Source of the DNA: Nostoc indistinguendum CM1-VF10
GTDB lineage: Bacteria; Cyanobacteriota; Cyanobacteriia; Cyanobacteriales; Nostocaceae
Direction: 5' to 3'
NCBI GenBank assembly: GCA_019359215.1
Contig: JAHHHS010000003.1
Coordinates: 1-64,000 of the forward strand
Length of the DNA stretch: 64,000 bases
Positions within the stretch are counted from its first letter, which is position 1. Each line of letters opens with the position of its first letter. This document shows, piece by piece, positions 1 to 8,537 of the stretch. The translations under genes were made by a program, and so were the position numbers. The notes under the pieces are model-generated. The model worked only from the letters and a program-made list of their open reading frames with translations, did not search any database and was not told the origin of the DNA.

Positions 1-107
1 TCTCGGCATTTTTTTGTGACTTTTTTGCTGATTCTCAATCAATTGTAGCGATCGCTTGGCCCTGTCCAGTTGAGCAAATTCATATCTAGCAATCTTTTTG
101 GGCTTTC

Positions 108-557
108 CTATCCGTCTAACTCACGTTGACTTAACACCGCAAATGGTAATAATCCTGGATGCTCCAAAAATACACTTGTTGGTTGCTCCCAAAGGCGAAT
201 TACCTCGAACCTATGAAAGGTTTCTTCCAAGATGAATGTGGTTTGCTGCACAAATTCTGAATTTGTTTGTTGCAGATAAATCACTACCTGACGCATTCGC
301 TTATTCTTGAAGCGGCGATACACTCGCAACCGATAATCAACCATCCGAAAGGGAATATCAGCTTTCGGTTGGGTTTGGAATTCCAAATGCAGCACAACTT
401 CATCAGATTGGAGCAATATCAGCGCATCGGCACGGATTGGTTCAAGAGAAAGTTCAGAAGGGCTTAATTCAGTCAGGGTGATAGATTCTCCTAGCAGCCA
501 AGTGGCAAAATCACTGGAGAAAGTTTCAGCAAGGAACTTACAAACGTTATCGAACAT
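108..557 (-). CDS. Rpn/PD-(D/E)XK nuclease-like protein, C-terminally truncated
   Basis: The 149 residues look like the N-terminal half of the Rpn-type (recombination-promoting nuclease / putative transposase) proteins common in Nostoc. A RADALILLQ segment is followed by LHLEFQTQP, the strand expected to carry the acidic-x-Gln part of a PD-(D/E)XK core, and then a conserved YRLRVYRR helix. Family members are usually 250-300 residues, but here the frame stops just after AVLSQ and the following DNA shows no continuation in any frame that I recognise. I infer a truncated, possibly inactive gene. It starts at an ATG and is divergent from dtd. Confidence 0.6.
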   Translation of the reverse strand: MFDNVCKFLAETFSSDFATWLLGESITLTELSPSELSLEPIRADALILLQSDEVVLHLEFQTQPKADIPFRMVDYRLRVYRRFKNKRMRQVVIYLQQTNSEFVQQTTFILEETFHRFEVIRLWEQPTSVFLEHPGLLPFAVLSQRELDG

Positions 558-663
558 TAAGAGATTTTATCAGGTGGTAAGCGCTCATTGTTTCTATATT
601 GAGTTTGCGGTTTAAGAATGCAATCGCTCTAAAATTGAAACGTTGATGAACCTTTAGATTAAA

Positions 664-1116
664 ATGCGCGTTGTTATCCAGCGAGTCAAATCATCTCAAG
701 TTACAGTTAATGGTGAAATTGTCGGCAAAATCGGGCGGGGGCTAAATTTACTCGTAGGTATAGCTAATACTGATACTGATGCTGAAATCGACTGGATGGT
801 GCGCAAGTGTTTGGAATTACGACTGTTTCCTGACGACGAAGGAGACGACCGTTGGCAAAAATCTGTACAAGAAATTGGCGGTGATTTGTTAATAGTCAGT
901 CAGTTTACCCTTTACGGTGACTGTCGCAAAGGTCGCCGTCCTTCTTTTGACCGTTCAGCCGCTCCCCAATCAGCAGAACATTTGTATAATCGTTTTGTTA
1001 TCAAGTTAAAAGCTAGCGGTTTGCAGGTGGAAACAGGTCAATTTGGTGCAACGATGCAAGTAACAATTGAAAACGATGGTCCCGTAACTTTGTTACTTGA
1101 AAAAGAAGCGGTTTAA
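664..1116 (+). CDS. dtd: D-aminoacyl-tRNA deacylase (DTD)
   Basis: This cytosolic editing enzyme hydrolyses D-aminoacyl-tRNAs (classically D-Tyr-tRNA), keeping D-amino acids out of translation. Both DTD signatures are visible: SQFTL at residues 79-83 followed by [12 protein letters not shown], and the NDGPVT cross-subunit loop at 137-142 that forms the Gly-cisPro gate. The length of 150 residues is standard, and the start MRVVIQRV is the usual N-terminus. It is followed after about 100 bp by psb28 on the same strand; no shared function is implied. Confidence 0.96.
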   Translation: MRVVIQRVKSSQVTVNGEIVGKIGRGLNLLVGIANTDTDAEIDWMVRKCLELRLFPDDEGDDRWQKSVQEIGGDLLIVSQFTLYGDCRKGRRPSFDRSAAPQSAEHLYNRFVIKLKASGLQVETGQFGATMQVTIENDGPVTLLLEKEAV

Positions 1117-1221
1117 GTATATACACTATAAAAATGAATAACAGTAGCCTCTAGACCGTGGTGTTCTAATTGATGAGAGAATATTAAATTAACCATCACA
1201 AAAGTTTAAATTCAATTCATC

Positions 1222-1563
1222 ATGGCGAAAATCCAGTTTTCTAGAGGTCTTGACGAAGAAGTAACTCCAGAGGTGCGCTTGACGCGATCGCGCACTGGTG
1301 ACAGTGGCACAGCGACATTTATTTTTACCAATCCGAAGATTTTAGATCAAGGTAGCACCGAAGATATTACCGGGATGTACCTGATTGACCAAGAAGGAGA
1401 GATAATTACCCGTGAAGTTAAAGCTAAATTTATCAACGGGAAACCGGAAGCATTAGAAGCACTTTACGTGATGAAATCTGCCCAAGAATGGGAGCGCTTT
1501 ATGCGCTTCATGGAGCGGTATGCTGAAGAAAACGATCTGGGACTGAGCAAAAATGAGGCATAA
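1222..1563 (+). CDS. psb28: Photosystem II assembly protein Psb28
   Basis: Psb28 binds transiently to the cytoplasmic face of PSII assembly intermediates (CP47/RC47) and assists photosystem biogenesis. At 113 residues the length matches the family. It starts MAKIQFSRG and carries the conserved core TNPKILDQG, then [11 protein letters not shown], then an acidic C-terminal helix. There is no signal peptide or membrane segment, as expected for a peripheral protein. The start ATG lies 16 nt after an AAAGTTTAAA stretch with no strong Shine-Dalgarno sequence. Confidence 0.96.
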   Translation: MAKIQFSRGLDEEVTPEVRLTRSRTGDSGTATFIFTNPKILDQGSTEDITGMYLIDQEGEIITREVKAKFINGKPEALEALYVMKSAQEWERFMRFMERYAEENDLGLSKNEA

Positions 1564-1669
1564 AGCATAGAGCATCGGGCATCGGGCATCGGTAATTATT
1601 GTCATGCCCAATGCGCCATTTCCCATGCCTAATTAAATTATCCATGATCAAGAGTTGAGGGCTATAACC

Positions 1670-2182
1670 ATGACGCTACAACCCCATCCAGATTCGCCTG
1701 GGATTACGGTAATTTGTGCTGTGGTTACTGTCAGCGATACACGCACTTTTGAAACAGACAAAAGTGGGCAGCTAATTCAGCAGTTACTCCTTAGTGCTAA
1801 CCATGGTGTAGGAGCGTACACGATTATCAAAGATGAACCAACACAAATTCAAGGGCAGATAGAAAATCTAGGTAAAAGCTCAAATTTGGATGCTGTAATT
1901 TTCAATGGTGGTACAGGTATTGCACCAAGAGATACCACCTACGATGCTATTGAGAAGTTACTAGAGAAAACTTTACCAGGATTTGGTGAGTTATTTCGTT
2001 TTTTAAGTTATCAAGAAATTGGTTCGCGGGCGATCGCTTCTCGCGCTGTTGCTGGTGTTTATCAAGATAAATTAATTTTCTCACTTCCTGGTTCCAGTAA
2101 TGCTGTGCGACTGGCAATGGAAAAACTGATTTTACCCGAACTCACTCACTTGGTAAGTCAGGTTTCTAAGGAAGTAAAATAA
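1670..2182 (+). CDS. moaB: Molybdenum cofactor biosynthesis protein B (MoaB/Mog fold)
   Basis: A single-domain MoaB/Mog-fold protein of molybdopterin biosynthesis, which binds or adenylates molybdopterin before metal insertion. Visible hallmarks are the opening strand [16 protein letters not shown], the phosphate-binding [16 protein letters not shown], and the LPGSSNAV loop near the C-terminus. I chose the ATG at 1670, giving 170 residues, because a GAGG lies 10 nt upstream. A TTG at 1655 would add five residues. In Nostoc the cofactor is needed for nitrate reductase; no other moa gene is nearby. Confidence 0.93.
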   Translation: MTLQPHPDSPGITVICAVVTVSDTRTFETDKSGQLIQQLLLSANHGVGAYTIIKDEPTQIQGQIENLGKSSNLDAVIFNGGTGIAPRDTTYDAIEKLLEKTLPGFGELFRFLSYQEIGSRAIASRAVAGVYQDKLIFSLPGSSNAVRLAMEKLILPELTHLVSQVSKEVK

Positions 2183-2319
2183 GCAGCCTTTCAGAAAGTT
2201 ATTATAAAAACTTTTGTAAAACTAAAGCATGAAACACTAAAATCATTCCTTTTATTCTTACATCTTGAGCCTATCCAGAATTATAGTGAATCGGATGTAA
2301 TGTTAATATCAGGTCAACA

Positions 2320-3981
2320 ATGGAGCCTATTTACTGGAATTGCATAATTGCTCATGGCATTACTGCATTTTCATACTTTGGTATCCCTACAGTAATAGGG
2401 GTTTTCTTTGCTAAAACTAAGGCAACTATCCCTTCTAAGTTTTGGCTAGCCTTTTTCTTATCAGGTGGATTCGTACTATCTTGCGGATTTCATCACCTTT
2501 TGGCGGCCTTTGAGCCACATTCGGCAGTGTCGCTGTTGCACTTAGCCGTACTTGATGTAATGGCGTTTGTTTCCTTGTCTGCTTTAATTTACCTGATGCC
2601 AACCGCTTATCAAATTGTAGAGGCGATCGCTAAATCTCAAGAAGATACCCGCGAACTTCAACGTACCCAGCAGATGCAACGGTTATTCCTAGATCAAGGC
2701 CCGTTTGGAGCTTATATCAAAGATGAGCAATCTAGAATGCTCTACTACAACCAGGAGTTACAATCTAGATTTTTGGTAGATTCACAAGAATGGTTGGGAA
2801 AAACGGATGGTGAATTCTTGCCAGATCCAGAACAAGGGCGGAGGGTAATGGAAAACGATCAAGTCGTTTTGAAGACTTTACGTCCCTTAAAGCTGATTGA
2901 AGAGGTAAAGATATCTGATAATGATCAGCCGTGCTACTGGCTATCATTTAAGTTTCCGTTTACCGATTACGCAACGGGCGCTTATCGTATCGGTGGGATC
3001 AGTATCGATATTACAGAATCTATAGAAGCACAGCGATCGCTCACTGCTCTAAATCGGCAGTTAGAAGAAAAAACACTGAAATTAGAAGCAAAAAAACAGG
3101 AACTTATATCTCTCTCAGATATGGCAGATATGCTTTATTGCTGCGAATCTGAAGATGAGGTTTATCAAGTGGTTGCTTTAACCTGTTCCAAGCTTTTTCC
3201 TAATATGAGTGGTTGTATTTATATAATTGCTAATTCCAAAAATTATGTTCAGATGAATAGTTTTTGGGGAGATGAAAGAAACAGTAAAGAAATATTTTCA
3301 CAATCTGAGTGTTGGGCATTGCGGAGAGGAAAATTCAACCTTTTATCGCCTCATCACTCAGGACTGCTGTGCAGCCATTTAATCCAGCCTATTAGCGGCG
3401 CACATTTGTGTGTTCCCTTGTTTGGACAAGGCGAATTAGTTGGGGTTTTACACATCAATGCCCATGAAGAAATCAGCCCAGAAGATCAACAAATTACTGA
3501 GATTATTGCTAGAACTTTAGGCTTTGCCCTGAATAATCTATCGATAAAAAAACGTCTAACTTATGATAACTTGCGCGATGGGATGACCCAACTATTCAAT
3601 GAAAACTATATGCAGACTATAACAGAACAGAGACTAGCTGAGGCTGACCGATCGGGACAACCTCTTAGTATTATTTTCCTAGATATCGATAACTTTAAAC
3701 ATTACAACTCGCGCTATGGGCATTTGACTGCCAACATTGTTATTCAGGGATTAGCAAAGTTGCTGTTAAAATCTATTCGCTCTTTTGACATTGCTTGCAG
3801 ATGGGGTGGTGAAGAATTTGTGATTGTGATGCCTAATATGACGCTGGAAGTTCTCAGGAAGCGAGTAGAACAATTAAGGGTAGATGTTGAACAAATGCAA
3901 TTGAAAGACGGCGATCAAATCCTCGAAAGAATCACCGCTTCTTTTGGAATAAGCTGTATCAGAACCAGGAATTACGGTTAA
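2320..3981 (+). CDS. Membrane sensor diguanylate cyclase (ethylene-receptor-like TM, PAS, GAF, GGDEF), frameshifted near the 3' end
   Basis: Residues 1-105 form about three membrane segments resembling the ethylene-receptor transmembrane domain, with SYFGIP (18-23) and a Cys55-x3-His59 pair where ETR1-type proteins hold copper. The position matching the receptor's essential Asp is His12. A PAS-like domain (about 125-235), coiled coil, GAF-like domain (about 270-410) and GGDEF domain follow. The cyclase motif is GGEEF at 496-500, and an RxxD inhibitory site (RSFD) precedes it by five residues. The frame breaks after TASFGIS: the expected helix (DFLNRANQAMLEAKRTGKNRV) continues in another frame to 4096. 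A 2-nt loss or 1-nt gain near 3953-3957 explains this, so activity is doubtful unless the break is a sequencing error. Confidence 0.85.
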   Translation: MEPIYWNCIIAHGITAFSYFGIPTVIGVFFAKTKATIPSKFWLAFFLSGGFVLSCGFHHLLAAFEPHSAVSLLHLAVLDVMAFVSLSALIYLMPTAYQIVEAIAKSQEDTRELQRTQQMQRLFLDQGPFGAYIKDEQSRMLYYNQELQSRFLVDSQEWLGKTDGEFLPDPEQGRRVMENDQVVLKTLRPLKLIEEVKISDNDQPCYWLSFKFPFTDYATGAYRIGGISIDITESIEAQRSLTALNRQLEEKTLKLEAKKQELISLSDMADMLYCCESEDEVYQVVALTCSKLFPNMSGCIYIIANSKNYVQMNSFWGDERNSKEIFSQSECWALRRGKFNLLSPHHSGLLCSHLIQPISGAHLCVPLFGQGELVGVLHINAHEEISPEDQQITEIIARTLGFALNNLSIKKRLTYDNLRDGMTQLFNENYMQTITEQRLAEADRSGQPLSIIFLDIDNFKHYNSRYGHLTANIVIQGLAKLLLKSIRSFDIACRWGGEEFVIVMPNMTLEVLRKRVEQLRVDVEQMQLKDGDQILERITASFGISCIRTRNYG

Positions 3982-4131
3982 GGATTTTCTGAATCGGGCA
4001 AATCAAGCGATGCTTGAGGCAAAGCGAACAGGAAAGAATCGGGTTATGGAATATGTAAATACCTATATCAATAAATTTGCTTGCTTTGAAATTTGAATCT
4101 TTAAATTCAAAATTTAAAACCTAAAATAAAA

Positions 4132-4158
4132 ACAACTCCCAGAAAATGTAGGAGTTGT
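4132..4158 (-). terminator. Rho-independent terminator of mraY
   Basis: The inverted repeat ACAACTCC (4132-4139) and GGAGTTGT (4151-4158) forms an 8-bp stem. Read on the minus strand it is followed by a run of T residues, and it lies about 30 bp past the mraY stop. Confidence 0.75.
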
Positions 4159-4189
4159 CATTTTATATTCGAGCAGTTTTTCAAACAAT

Positions 4190-5293
4190 TCAGAATGGAG
4201 CGATTGCCAAGCAGATGGTAGCCAATATAGCAGCGATGACATAAAATACTCCAACCACTTGCAATTCTGACCAGCCAGTGAGTTCTAAATGATGGTGTAA
4301 GGGTGCCATTTTGAAGAGGCGCTTGCCTTTGCCATCAGGGCCTTTAGTGGCTTTGTAATAACTTACCTGTGCCATCACTGAAAGAGTTTCTACGAAGAAG
4401 ATACCACTGAGAATGAATAGAGCGACTAAAGTGTTTGTCAATAGCGCTACAGCAGCTAATGCTCCTCCCAGTGCTAACGAACCGGTATCTCCCATGAAAA
4501 CGCGGGCTGGGTTACGATTATGGGCTAAGAAACCTAAGCACCCACCACTTAAAGCCGCACAGAAAACCATCAATTCAGGTGCTGTTGGTGCAACTAAAGC
4601 ACCTAATGCTAAAAGGGCGATCGCTACTGTTCCTGCTGCCAAGCCATCGATACCATCTGTTAAATTAGTTGCATTACTTTCTGCAACTAGCACAAAACCT
4701 GCTAAAGGCCAAAATAGAAATCCTAACGGTAGCGTGAAGCTCACCCAAGGTAAAGCAATATTTGTAATATTAGAAGGTTGATTAAACATCAGCCATAGAC
4801 AAAACACAGCCGCAAAACCCACCTGCAAAGCCAACTTTGTTCCGGGAGATATACCTTTATTTGATTTACGGCGGAGAATTTGCCAATCGTCAAGCCAGCC
4901 AATCAATCCGTAGCTGATTGTCAAAGCCGAAACTGCAAGCACGTCTGTAGCAAAGTTAGACAAGATGCAAGCAATTATCAGACCTACAGGTATAAAAAAT
5001 ATACCACCCATTGTTGGCGTGCCTGCCTTTTTTAGATGGGCTTGGGGGCCATCTTCGCGAATTATTTGCCCAGTTTTGAGTGCTTGAAGTAGGGGTATTA
5101 CCCAATAGCCTACGGCACCTGAACCCATAGCACACAAAATTAGTGGCAGGGTTAAGGACATAGGTTGCCACGGTAGCCTATTGGCCATCGAATCCAACAA
5201 AAATGCTGTTGTACCTAGCCCTACGGCTAATAAAGAGGCTAGAACGATTCCAGAAATATTTAAACCTTGGTCAGGAGATAATTTAGCGTCCAC
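4190..5293 (-). CDS. mraY: Phospho-N-acetylmuramoyl-pentapeptide transferase
   Basis: MraY is an integral membrane enzyme that transfers phospho-MurNAc-pentapeptide from UDP to undecaprenyl phosphate, making lipid I for peptidoglycan. The 367-residue protein has about ten hydrophobic segments and the family signatures: GTPTMGG (near 91), a D-D pair in GWLDDW, NATNLTDGIDGLA, and the MGDTGS motif with downstream HHHLE. It stands alone here, with no mur genes beside it, as is usual in cyanobacteria where the cell-wall cluster is dispersed. A terminator follows it. Confidence 0.97.
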   Translation of the reverse strand: MDAKLSPDQGLNISGIVLASLLAVGLGTTAFLLDSMANRLPWQPMSLTLPLILCAMGSGAVGYWVIPLLQALKTGQIIREDGPQAHLKKAGTPTMGGIFFIPVGLIIACILSNFATDVLAVSALTISYGLIGWLDDWQILRRKSNKGISPGTKLALQVGFAAVFCLWLMFNQPSNITNIALPWVSFTLPLGFLFWPLAGFVLVAESNATNLTDGIDGLAAGTVAIALLALGALVAPTAPELMVFCAALSGGCLGFLAHNRNPARVFMGDTGSLALGGALAAVALLTNTLVALFILSGIFFVETLSVMAQVSYYKATKGPDGKGKRLFKMAPLHHHLELTGWSELQVVGVFYVIAAILATICLAIAPF

Positions 5294-5373
5294 AAAAGTT
5301 TCCCTTCACTCCACACTTAATAAAATTAAATAACAGTAACTAGGGATATTACCAAGTCCCTAGCCTGAAAAGG

Positions 5374-5610
5374 CTAATCCTCAGCGATTCCTATATCGTC
5401 ATCATCATCAAGGTCGTAGCCAATGCCATCTTCTACACCCATTAAAGAGTCTATTTCTTCTTCGTCATCTTGAAAATCCGGTTCGTGAACCTCACGCGCG
5501 ATGATCCTACTGTTGGTTTGCAACCAGTCCAACAAAGAAGACTCTTGCTTTAGAGGGATGACATCGGCTCGCTGATTACGGGGTTCTTCACGTAATGGAG
5601 AGTTCAACAT
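5374..5610 (-). CDS. DUF3134 family small acidic protein
   Basis: A 78-residue cyanobacteria-specific protein of unknown function. The N-terminal part (REEPRNQRADVIPLKQESSL, then LDWLQ and RIIARE) matches what I know as DUF3134. The C-terminal half is strongly acidic, ending in a run of Asp residues. There is no signal peptide or membrane segment. It sits 80 bp upstream of mraY on the same strand and could share its transcript. An HLR1-like repeat lies just upstream. Confidence 0.75.
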   Translation of the reverse strand: MLNSPLREEPRNQRADVIPLKQESSLLDWLQTNSRIIAREVHEPDFQDDEEEIDSLMGVEDGIGYDLDDDDDIGIAED

Positions 5611-5631
5611 ATCGAGGAGGACAAGAAAATG

Positions 5632-5649
5632 TTTACGTAAGTTGACATT
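5632..5649 (+). promoter_or_regulatory. Candidate HLR1 (RpaB-type) direct repeat
   Basis: TTTACGTA-AG-TTGACATT is two TTTACAWW-like octamers with a 2-nt spacer and one mismatch in each half. This is the layout of the high-light regulatory element bound by RpaB. It lies 22 bp upstream of the DUF3134 start codon. This is a motif match only. Confidence 0.3.
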
Positions 5650-5851
5650 TAGAGTCTATCACTTGGCACGGATTTATTTAGTTATCTTTTCAACCCTTTA
5701 TTTGATAAATCCGCATTCAGATAGAAATTTTTTATTTAATAGGCATATTGCTTAGGTCAAGCAATTATTAGGAATTTTTCTAGCTCTACACATAGGTCAT
5801 GAATATCTTGTTTATGCTGATGGAAAGGACTGATTTTTGAGGTGACAGGCG

Positions 5852-6436
5852 ATGATGGGAAAAGCGGCTCTTATAGATGCGATCGCTGGTACAAATCGCG
5901 GTCTACTGGCGACCCAAGCGCAGAAACAAGGTATCTTAGCAGCGATCGCCAATTTAGAAGATTTTAATCCTACACCCCGTCCGGTAGAAGCGAACAATTT
6001 GCTAGATGGCAATTGGCGATTACTATACACCACCAGCAACGCTCTTTTAAACTTAGATCGTCTACCTTTGTGCAAACTAGGTCAAATCTATCAATGTATC
6101 CGGGTAGATACTGCCAGTGTTTACAACATAGCTGAGATTTATGGCTTACCTTATTTGGAAGGATTAGTCAGCGTTGCTGCTAAATTTGAGCCAGTTTCAG
6201 GTCGGCGTGTCCAAGTAAAATTTGAGCGGTCTATTATCGGCTTACAACGTTTAATAGAATACAATTCTCCGGTAACTTTTATCCAACAAATTGAAGCAGG
6301 TAGAAAATTTCCGGGAATTGATTTTGCAATCAAGAGTGATAGACAGCAAGGCTGGTTAGATATCACCTATATAGATAACGATCTGCGAATTGGCAGAGGT
6401 AACGAGGGGAGCGTGTTCGTATTGAGTAAAACATGA
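5852..6436 (+). CDS. PAP/fibrillin (plastoglobulin) family protein
   Basis: A 194-residue member of the plastid-lipid-associated protein/fibrillin family, lipocalin-like proteins tied to thylakoid lipid and carotenoid handling and photoprotection. The diagnostic opening is visible: a helical segment, then NLLDGNWRLLYTTSNALL at about residues 48-65, and the conserved C-terminal strand DITYIDNDLRIGRGNEGSVFVL. No signal peptide is seen. It starts at tandem ATG codons (5852 and 5855); either is possible. Confidence 0.88.
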   Translation: MMGKAALIDAIAGTNRGLLATQAQKQGILAAIANLEDFNPTPRPVEANNLLDGNWRLLYTTSNALLNLDRLPLCKLGQIYQCIRVDTASVYNIAEIYGLPYLEGLVSVAAKFEPVSGRRVQVKFERSIIGLQRLIEYNSPVTFIQQIEAGRKFPGIDFAIKSDRQQGWLDITYIDNDLRIGRGNEGSVFVLSKT

Positions 6437-6494
6437 GTTTATGCAAAATTACTGTTGCGAACGAAGGTACGCTATAACGTGTACCTTGTCAAGT

Positions 6495-6548
6495 AGGGCA
6501 GGAGCAGGGAGCAGGGAGCAGGGGAAGCAGGGGAAGCAGGGGAAGCAG
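6495..6548. repeat. Purine-rich short tandem repeat (GGGAGCA / GGGGAAGCA)
   Basis: Runs of GGAGCAGGGAGCAGGG change into three copies of GGGGAAGCA. Similar G-rich tandem repeats occur between genes at 18308-18352, 31084-31121 (opposite strand), 32071-32103, 34960-35011 and 36230-36290. They match the STRR-type repeats known in heterocystous cyanobacteria. Confidence 0.7.
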
Positions 6549-6701
6549 AAATATTGATTATTGACCAATCCCCATGCCCCATGCCCCATACCCAATTCAG
6601 ACAAATAACTTAACAAAAGCTCTTGCTGCGACCTTCAGGTTGTAGAGTGAAATCAATTAGCCCTCTAGATTGGCGATTGATAACTAAAAGGGAAAATAAT
6701 C

Positions 6702-6917
6702 ATGGTTCAACGTGGTTCTAAAGTACGTATTCTCCGCCCTGAATCCTACTGGTTTCAGGATATAGGAACTGTGGCTTCCATTGACCAAAGCGGCATCAAA
6801 TACCCTGTAATTGTCCGCTTTGAAAAGGTCAATTACGCTGGTATCAATACCAACAACTATGCTCAGGATGAATTAGTCGAGGTTGAAGCACCAAAGGCTA
6901 AAGCACCTAAAAAATAG
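6702..6917 (+). CDS. psaE: Photosystem I reaction centre subunit IV (PsaE)
   Basis: PsaE is a stromal-side SH3-fold subunit of photosystem I that helps dock ferredoxin and takes part in cyclic electron flow. The 71 residues start [18 protein letters not shown], contain the conserved [16 protein letters not shown] region, and end in an Ala/Pro/Lys-rich tail (APKAKAPKK) typical of cyanobacterial versions. It is monocistronic. An AAAAGGGA ribosome-binding site precedes the ATG at normal spacing. Confidence 0.97.
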   Translation: MVQRGSKVRILRPESYWFQDIGTVASIDQSGIKYPVIVRFEKVNYAGINTNNYAQDELVEVEAPKAKAPKK

Positions 6918-7168
6918 CAGCAAAGCTACAAGGGGCTTGTTTGATGCGATGATGAAGGGTAGTCTTAAGTCTGAAGTATGAAGTCTGAAAATTTCAGTTC
7001 ATTCATCTTTCACCCAAGCCTACCCTAATCTATGAGAAGCTGCCCTGCGGGTATTTACGGTTTCTCTAGGGTAGTAATACCAGCCATCTAAGGCTGTGTA
7101 AGTTACTACTCTATCTCTTCTTTATTGAACCCCCAAGTACATCAAAATTGCTTGCTTAATCAGTTTGA

Positions 7169-8020
7169 ATGCCTGAACTGCCTGAAGTTGAAACAGTCCG
7201 AAGGGGCTTAAATCAATTGACCCTTAACCAAGAAATTACGGGTGGAGATGTGTTGCTCGATCGCACCATCGCCTACCCGTTTTCTGTTGGTGAGTTTGTT
7301 GATGGAATTAAAAAGAATGCCATCGCTACTTGGCATCGTCGCGGTAAATATCTCCTCGCCGAACTCTCTTCCACAGATTGGCTAGGGGTTCATCTGCGAA
7401 TGACCGGTCAACTACTATGGCTGCACCAAGATGAACCATTACATAAGCACACGCGGGTTAGATTATTCTTTGGGGAACAGCAGGAATTACGCTTTGTTGA
7501 TCAGCGTACCTTCGGGAAAATGTGGTGGGTTCCGCCTGGTCTTGCTGTAGAAAGTATTATGACTGGTTTGGCAACACTGGCAGCAGATCCATTTTCACCC
7601 GAATTCACTGTCGAGTATTTAGCAAGCAAACTCCAAAACCGCCGTCGTCCGATTAAGACTGCACTACTCGATCAATCGGTAGTGGCGGGATTAGGTAACA
7701 TTTATGCTGATGAAGCCCTGTTTAAAAGTGGAATTTTACCTGAAACCTTGTGTATAGATCTGCAGCTAAAGCAAATTGAGCGTTTGCGAACAGCGATAAT
7801 TCAAGTTTTAGAAACCAGCATTGAGGCTGGCGGTACGACTTTTAGTAATTTCTTAAGTGTTAAGGGTGTCAATGGCAATTATGGTGGTGTTGCCTGGGTT
7901 TATAACCGCGCTGGAGAACCCTGTCGAGTTTGTGACACTCCAATTATGCGGATTAGGTTAGCTGGGCGATCTAGTCATTTTTGCCCCCAGTGTCAAACGG
8001 TACGGGGAATTAGGAGTTAG
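7169..8020 (+). CDS. mutM: Formamidopyrimidine-DNA glycosylase (MutM/Fpg)
   Basis: A base-excision repair enzyme that removes 8-oxoguanine and formamidopyrimidines and nicks the abasic site. The catalytic N-terminus PELPEVE is intact (Pro2 and Glu3 after Met removal). The H2TH region VVAGLGNIYADEALF is present, as is the C-terminal zinc finger with C-R-V-C and C-P-Q-C. The 283 residues fit the family. It lies 250 bp downstream of psaE and upstream of ndhO. Its relevance in an oxygen-evolving cell is clear but no operon is evident. Confidence 0.96.
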   Translation: MPELPEVETVRRGLNQLTLNQEITGGDVLLDRTIAYPFSVGEFVDGIKKNAIATWHRRGKYLLAELSSTDWLGVHLRMTGQLLWLHQDEPLHKHTRVRLFFGEQQELRFVDQRTFGKMWWVPPGLAVESIMTGLATLAADPFSPEFTVEYLASKLQNRRRPIKTALLDQSVVAGLGNIYADEALFKSGILPETLCIDLQLKQIERLRTAIIQVLETSIEAGGTTFSNFLSVKGVNGNYGGVAWVYNRAGEPCRVCDTPIMRIRLAGRSSHFCPQCQTVRGIRS

Positions 8021-8027
8021 GAGAGAC

Positions 8028-8072
8028 GCGATTAATCGTACAAGAGAGACGCGATTAATCGCGTCTGTACAA
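8028..8072. repeat. Duplicated palindromic element around GACGCGATTAATCG
   Basis: GAGAGACGCGATTAATCG occurs twice in tandem, and the second copy is part of the perfect 20-bp palindrome AGACGCGATTAATCGCGTCT at 8047-8066. Each copy is followed or flanked by GTACAAGAG. It lies between mutM and ndhO. The related core CGATTAATCG recurs as a hairpin at 59820-59856. Confidence 0.7.
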
Positions 8073-8146
8073 GAGTTAGGAGTTTTTATCTCGGAAGTCT
8101 TTTAAAATGCGGATAAGTCTAATCTAGAAATTTGAGAGGGGAATTC

Positions 8147-8362
8147 ATGGCAGTCAAAAAAGGAGATATGGTTCGCGCTATCCGCGAGAAATTGGAAAAC
8201 AGTCTGGAAGCAAAAGCCAGTGATACTCGCTTTCCACCCTATTTGTTTGACAGTAAGGGCGAAATTGTAGATATCAAAGGTGATTACGCCCTTGTTAAGT
8301 TCGGGAAAGTGCCAACGCCAAATGTTTGGTTGCGTGTGGATCAGCTTGAAGAGTTTAAATAA
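8147..8362 (+). CDS. ndhO: NAD(P)H-quinone oxidoreductase (NDH-1) subunit O
   Basis: NdhO is a small cyanobacterial/chloroplast-specific peripheral subunit of the photosynthetic NDH-1 complex on the thylakoid membrane, which handles respiration and cyclic electron flow. The 71-residue protein [19 protein letters not shown]..., with RFPPYLFD and [20 protein letters not shown], matches the family end to end. I chose the ATG at 8147 because GAGAGGGG lies just upstream. A TTG at 8132 is in frame but would include that ribosome-binding site. Confidence 0.94.
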   Translation: MAVKKGDMVRAIREKLENSLEAKASDTRFPPYLFDSKGEIVDIKGDYALVKFGKVPTPNVWLRVDQLEEFK

Positions 8363-8374
8363 TTAAAAATAAGA

Positions 8375-8441
8375 ACCCCACCCCGCCAAAGCTATGCTTT
8401 GTCTCCCCTCCCCGCAAGCGAGGAGGGGTTGGGGGTGGGGT
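8375..8441. terminator. Long nested hairpin downstream of ndhO
   Basis: The outer arms ACCCCACCCC (8375-8384) and GGGGTGGGGT (8432-8441) enclose inner arms CCCCTCC (8405-8411) and GGAGGGG (8422-8428). It could end ndhO transcription, though no T-run follows. A fragment of the same sequence (AAGAACCCCACCCCGC) recurs near 42089, so this is probably an interspersed repeat. Confidence 0.5.
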
Positions 8442-8537
8442 GTTAGGGGCTTGTGAAAGAGGTCTAATTTAGGAGTCAGCATTAATTCGACTGCTAACTT
8501 CTGAATTATTGTTGATAAAAATTGCACTTTAATAATT

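Noticed and set aside
5613..5639. GAGGAGG followed by ATG TTT ACG TAA on the plus strand
   Set aside because: A three-codon frame with a strong ribosome-binding sequence. It lies upstream of a minus-strand gene and is probably a coincidence.
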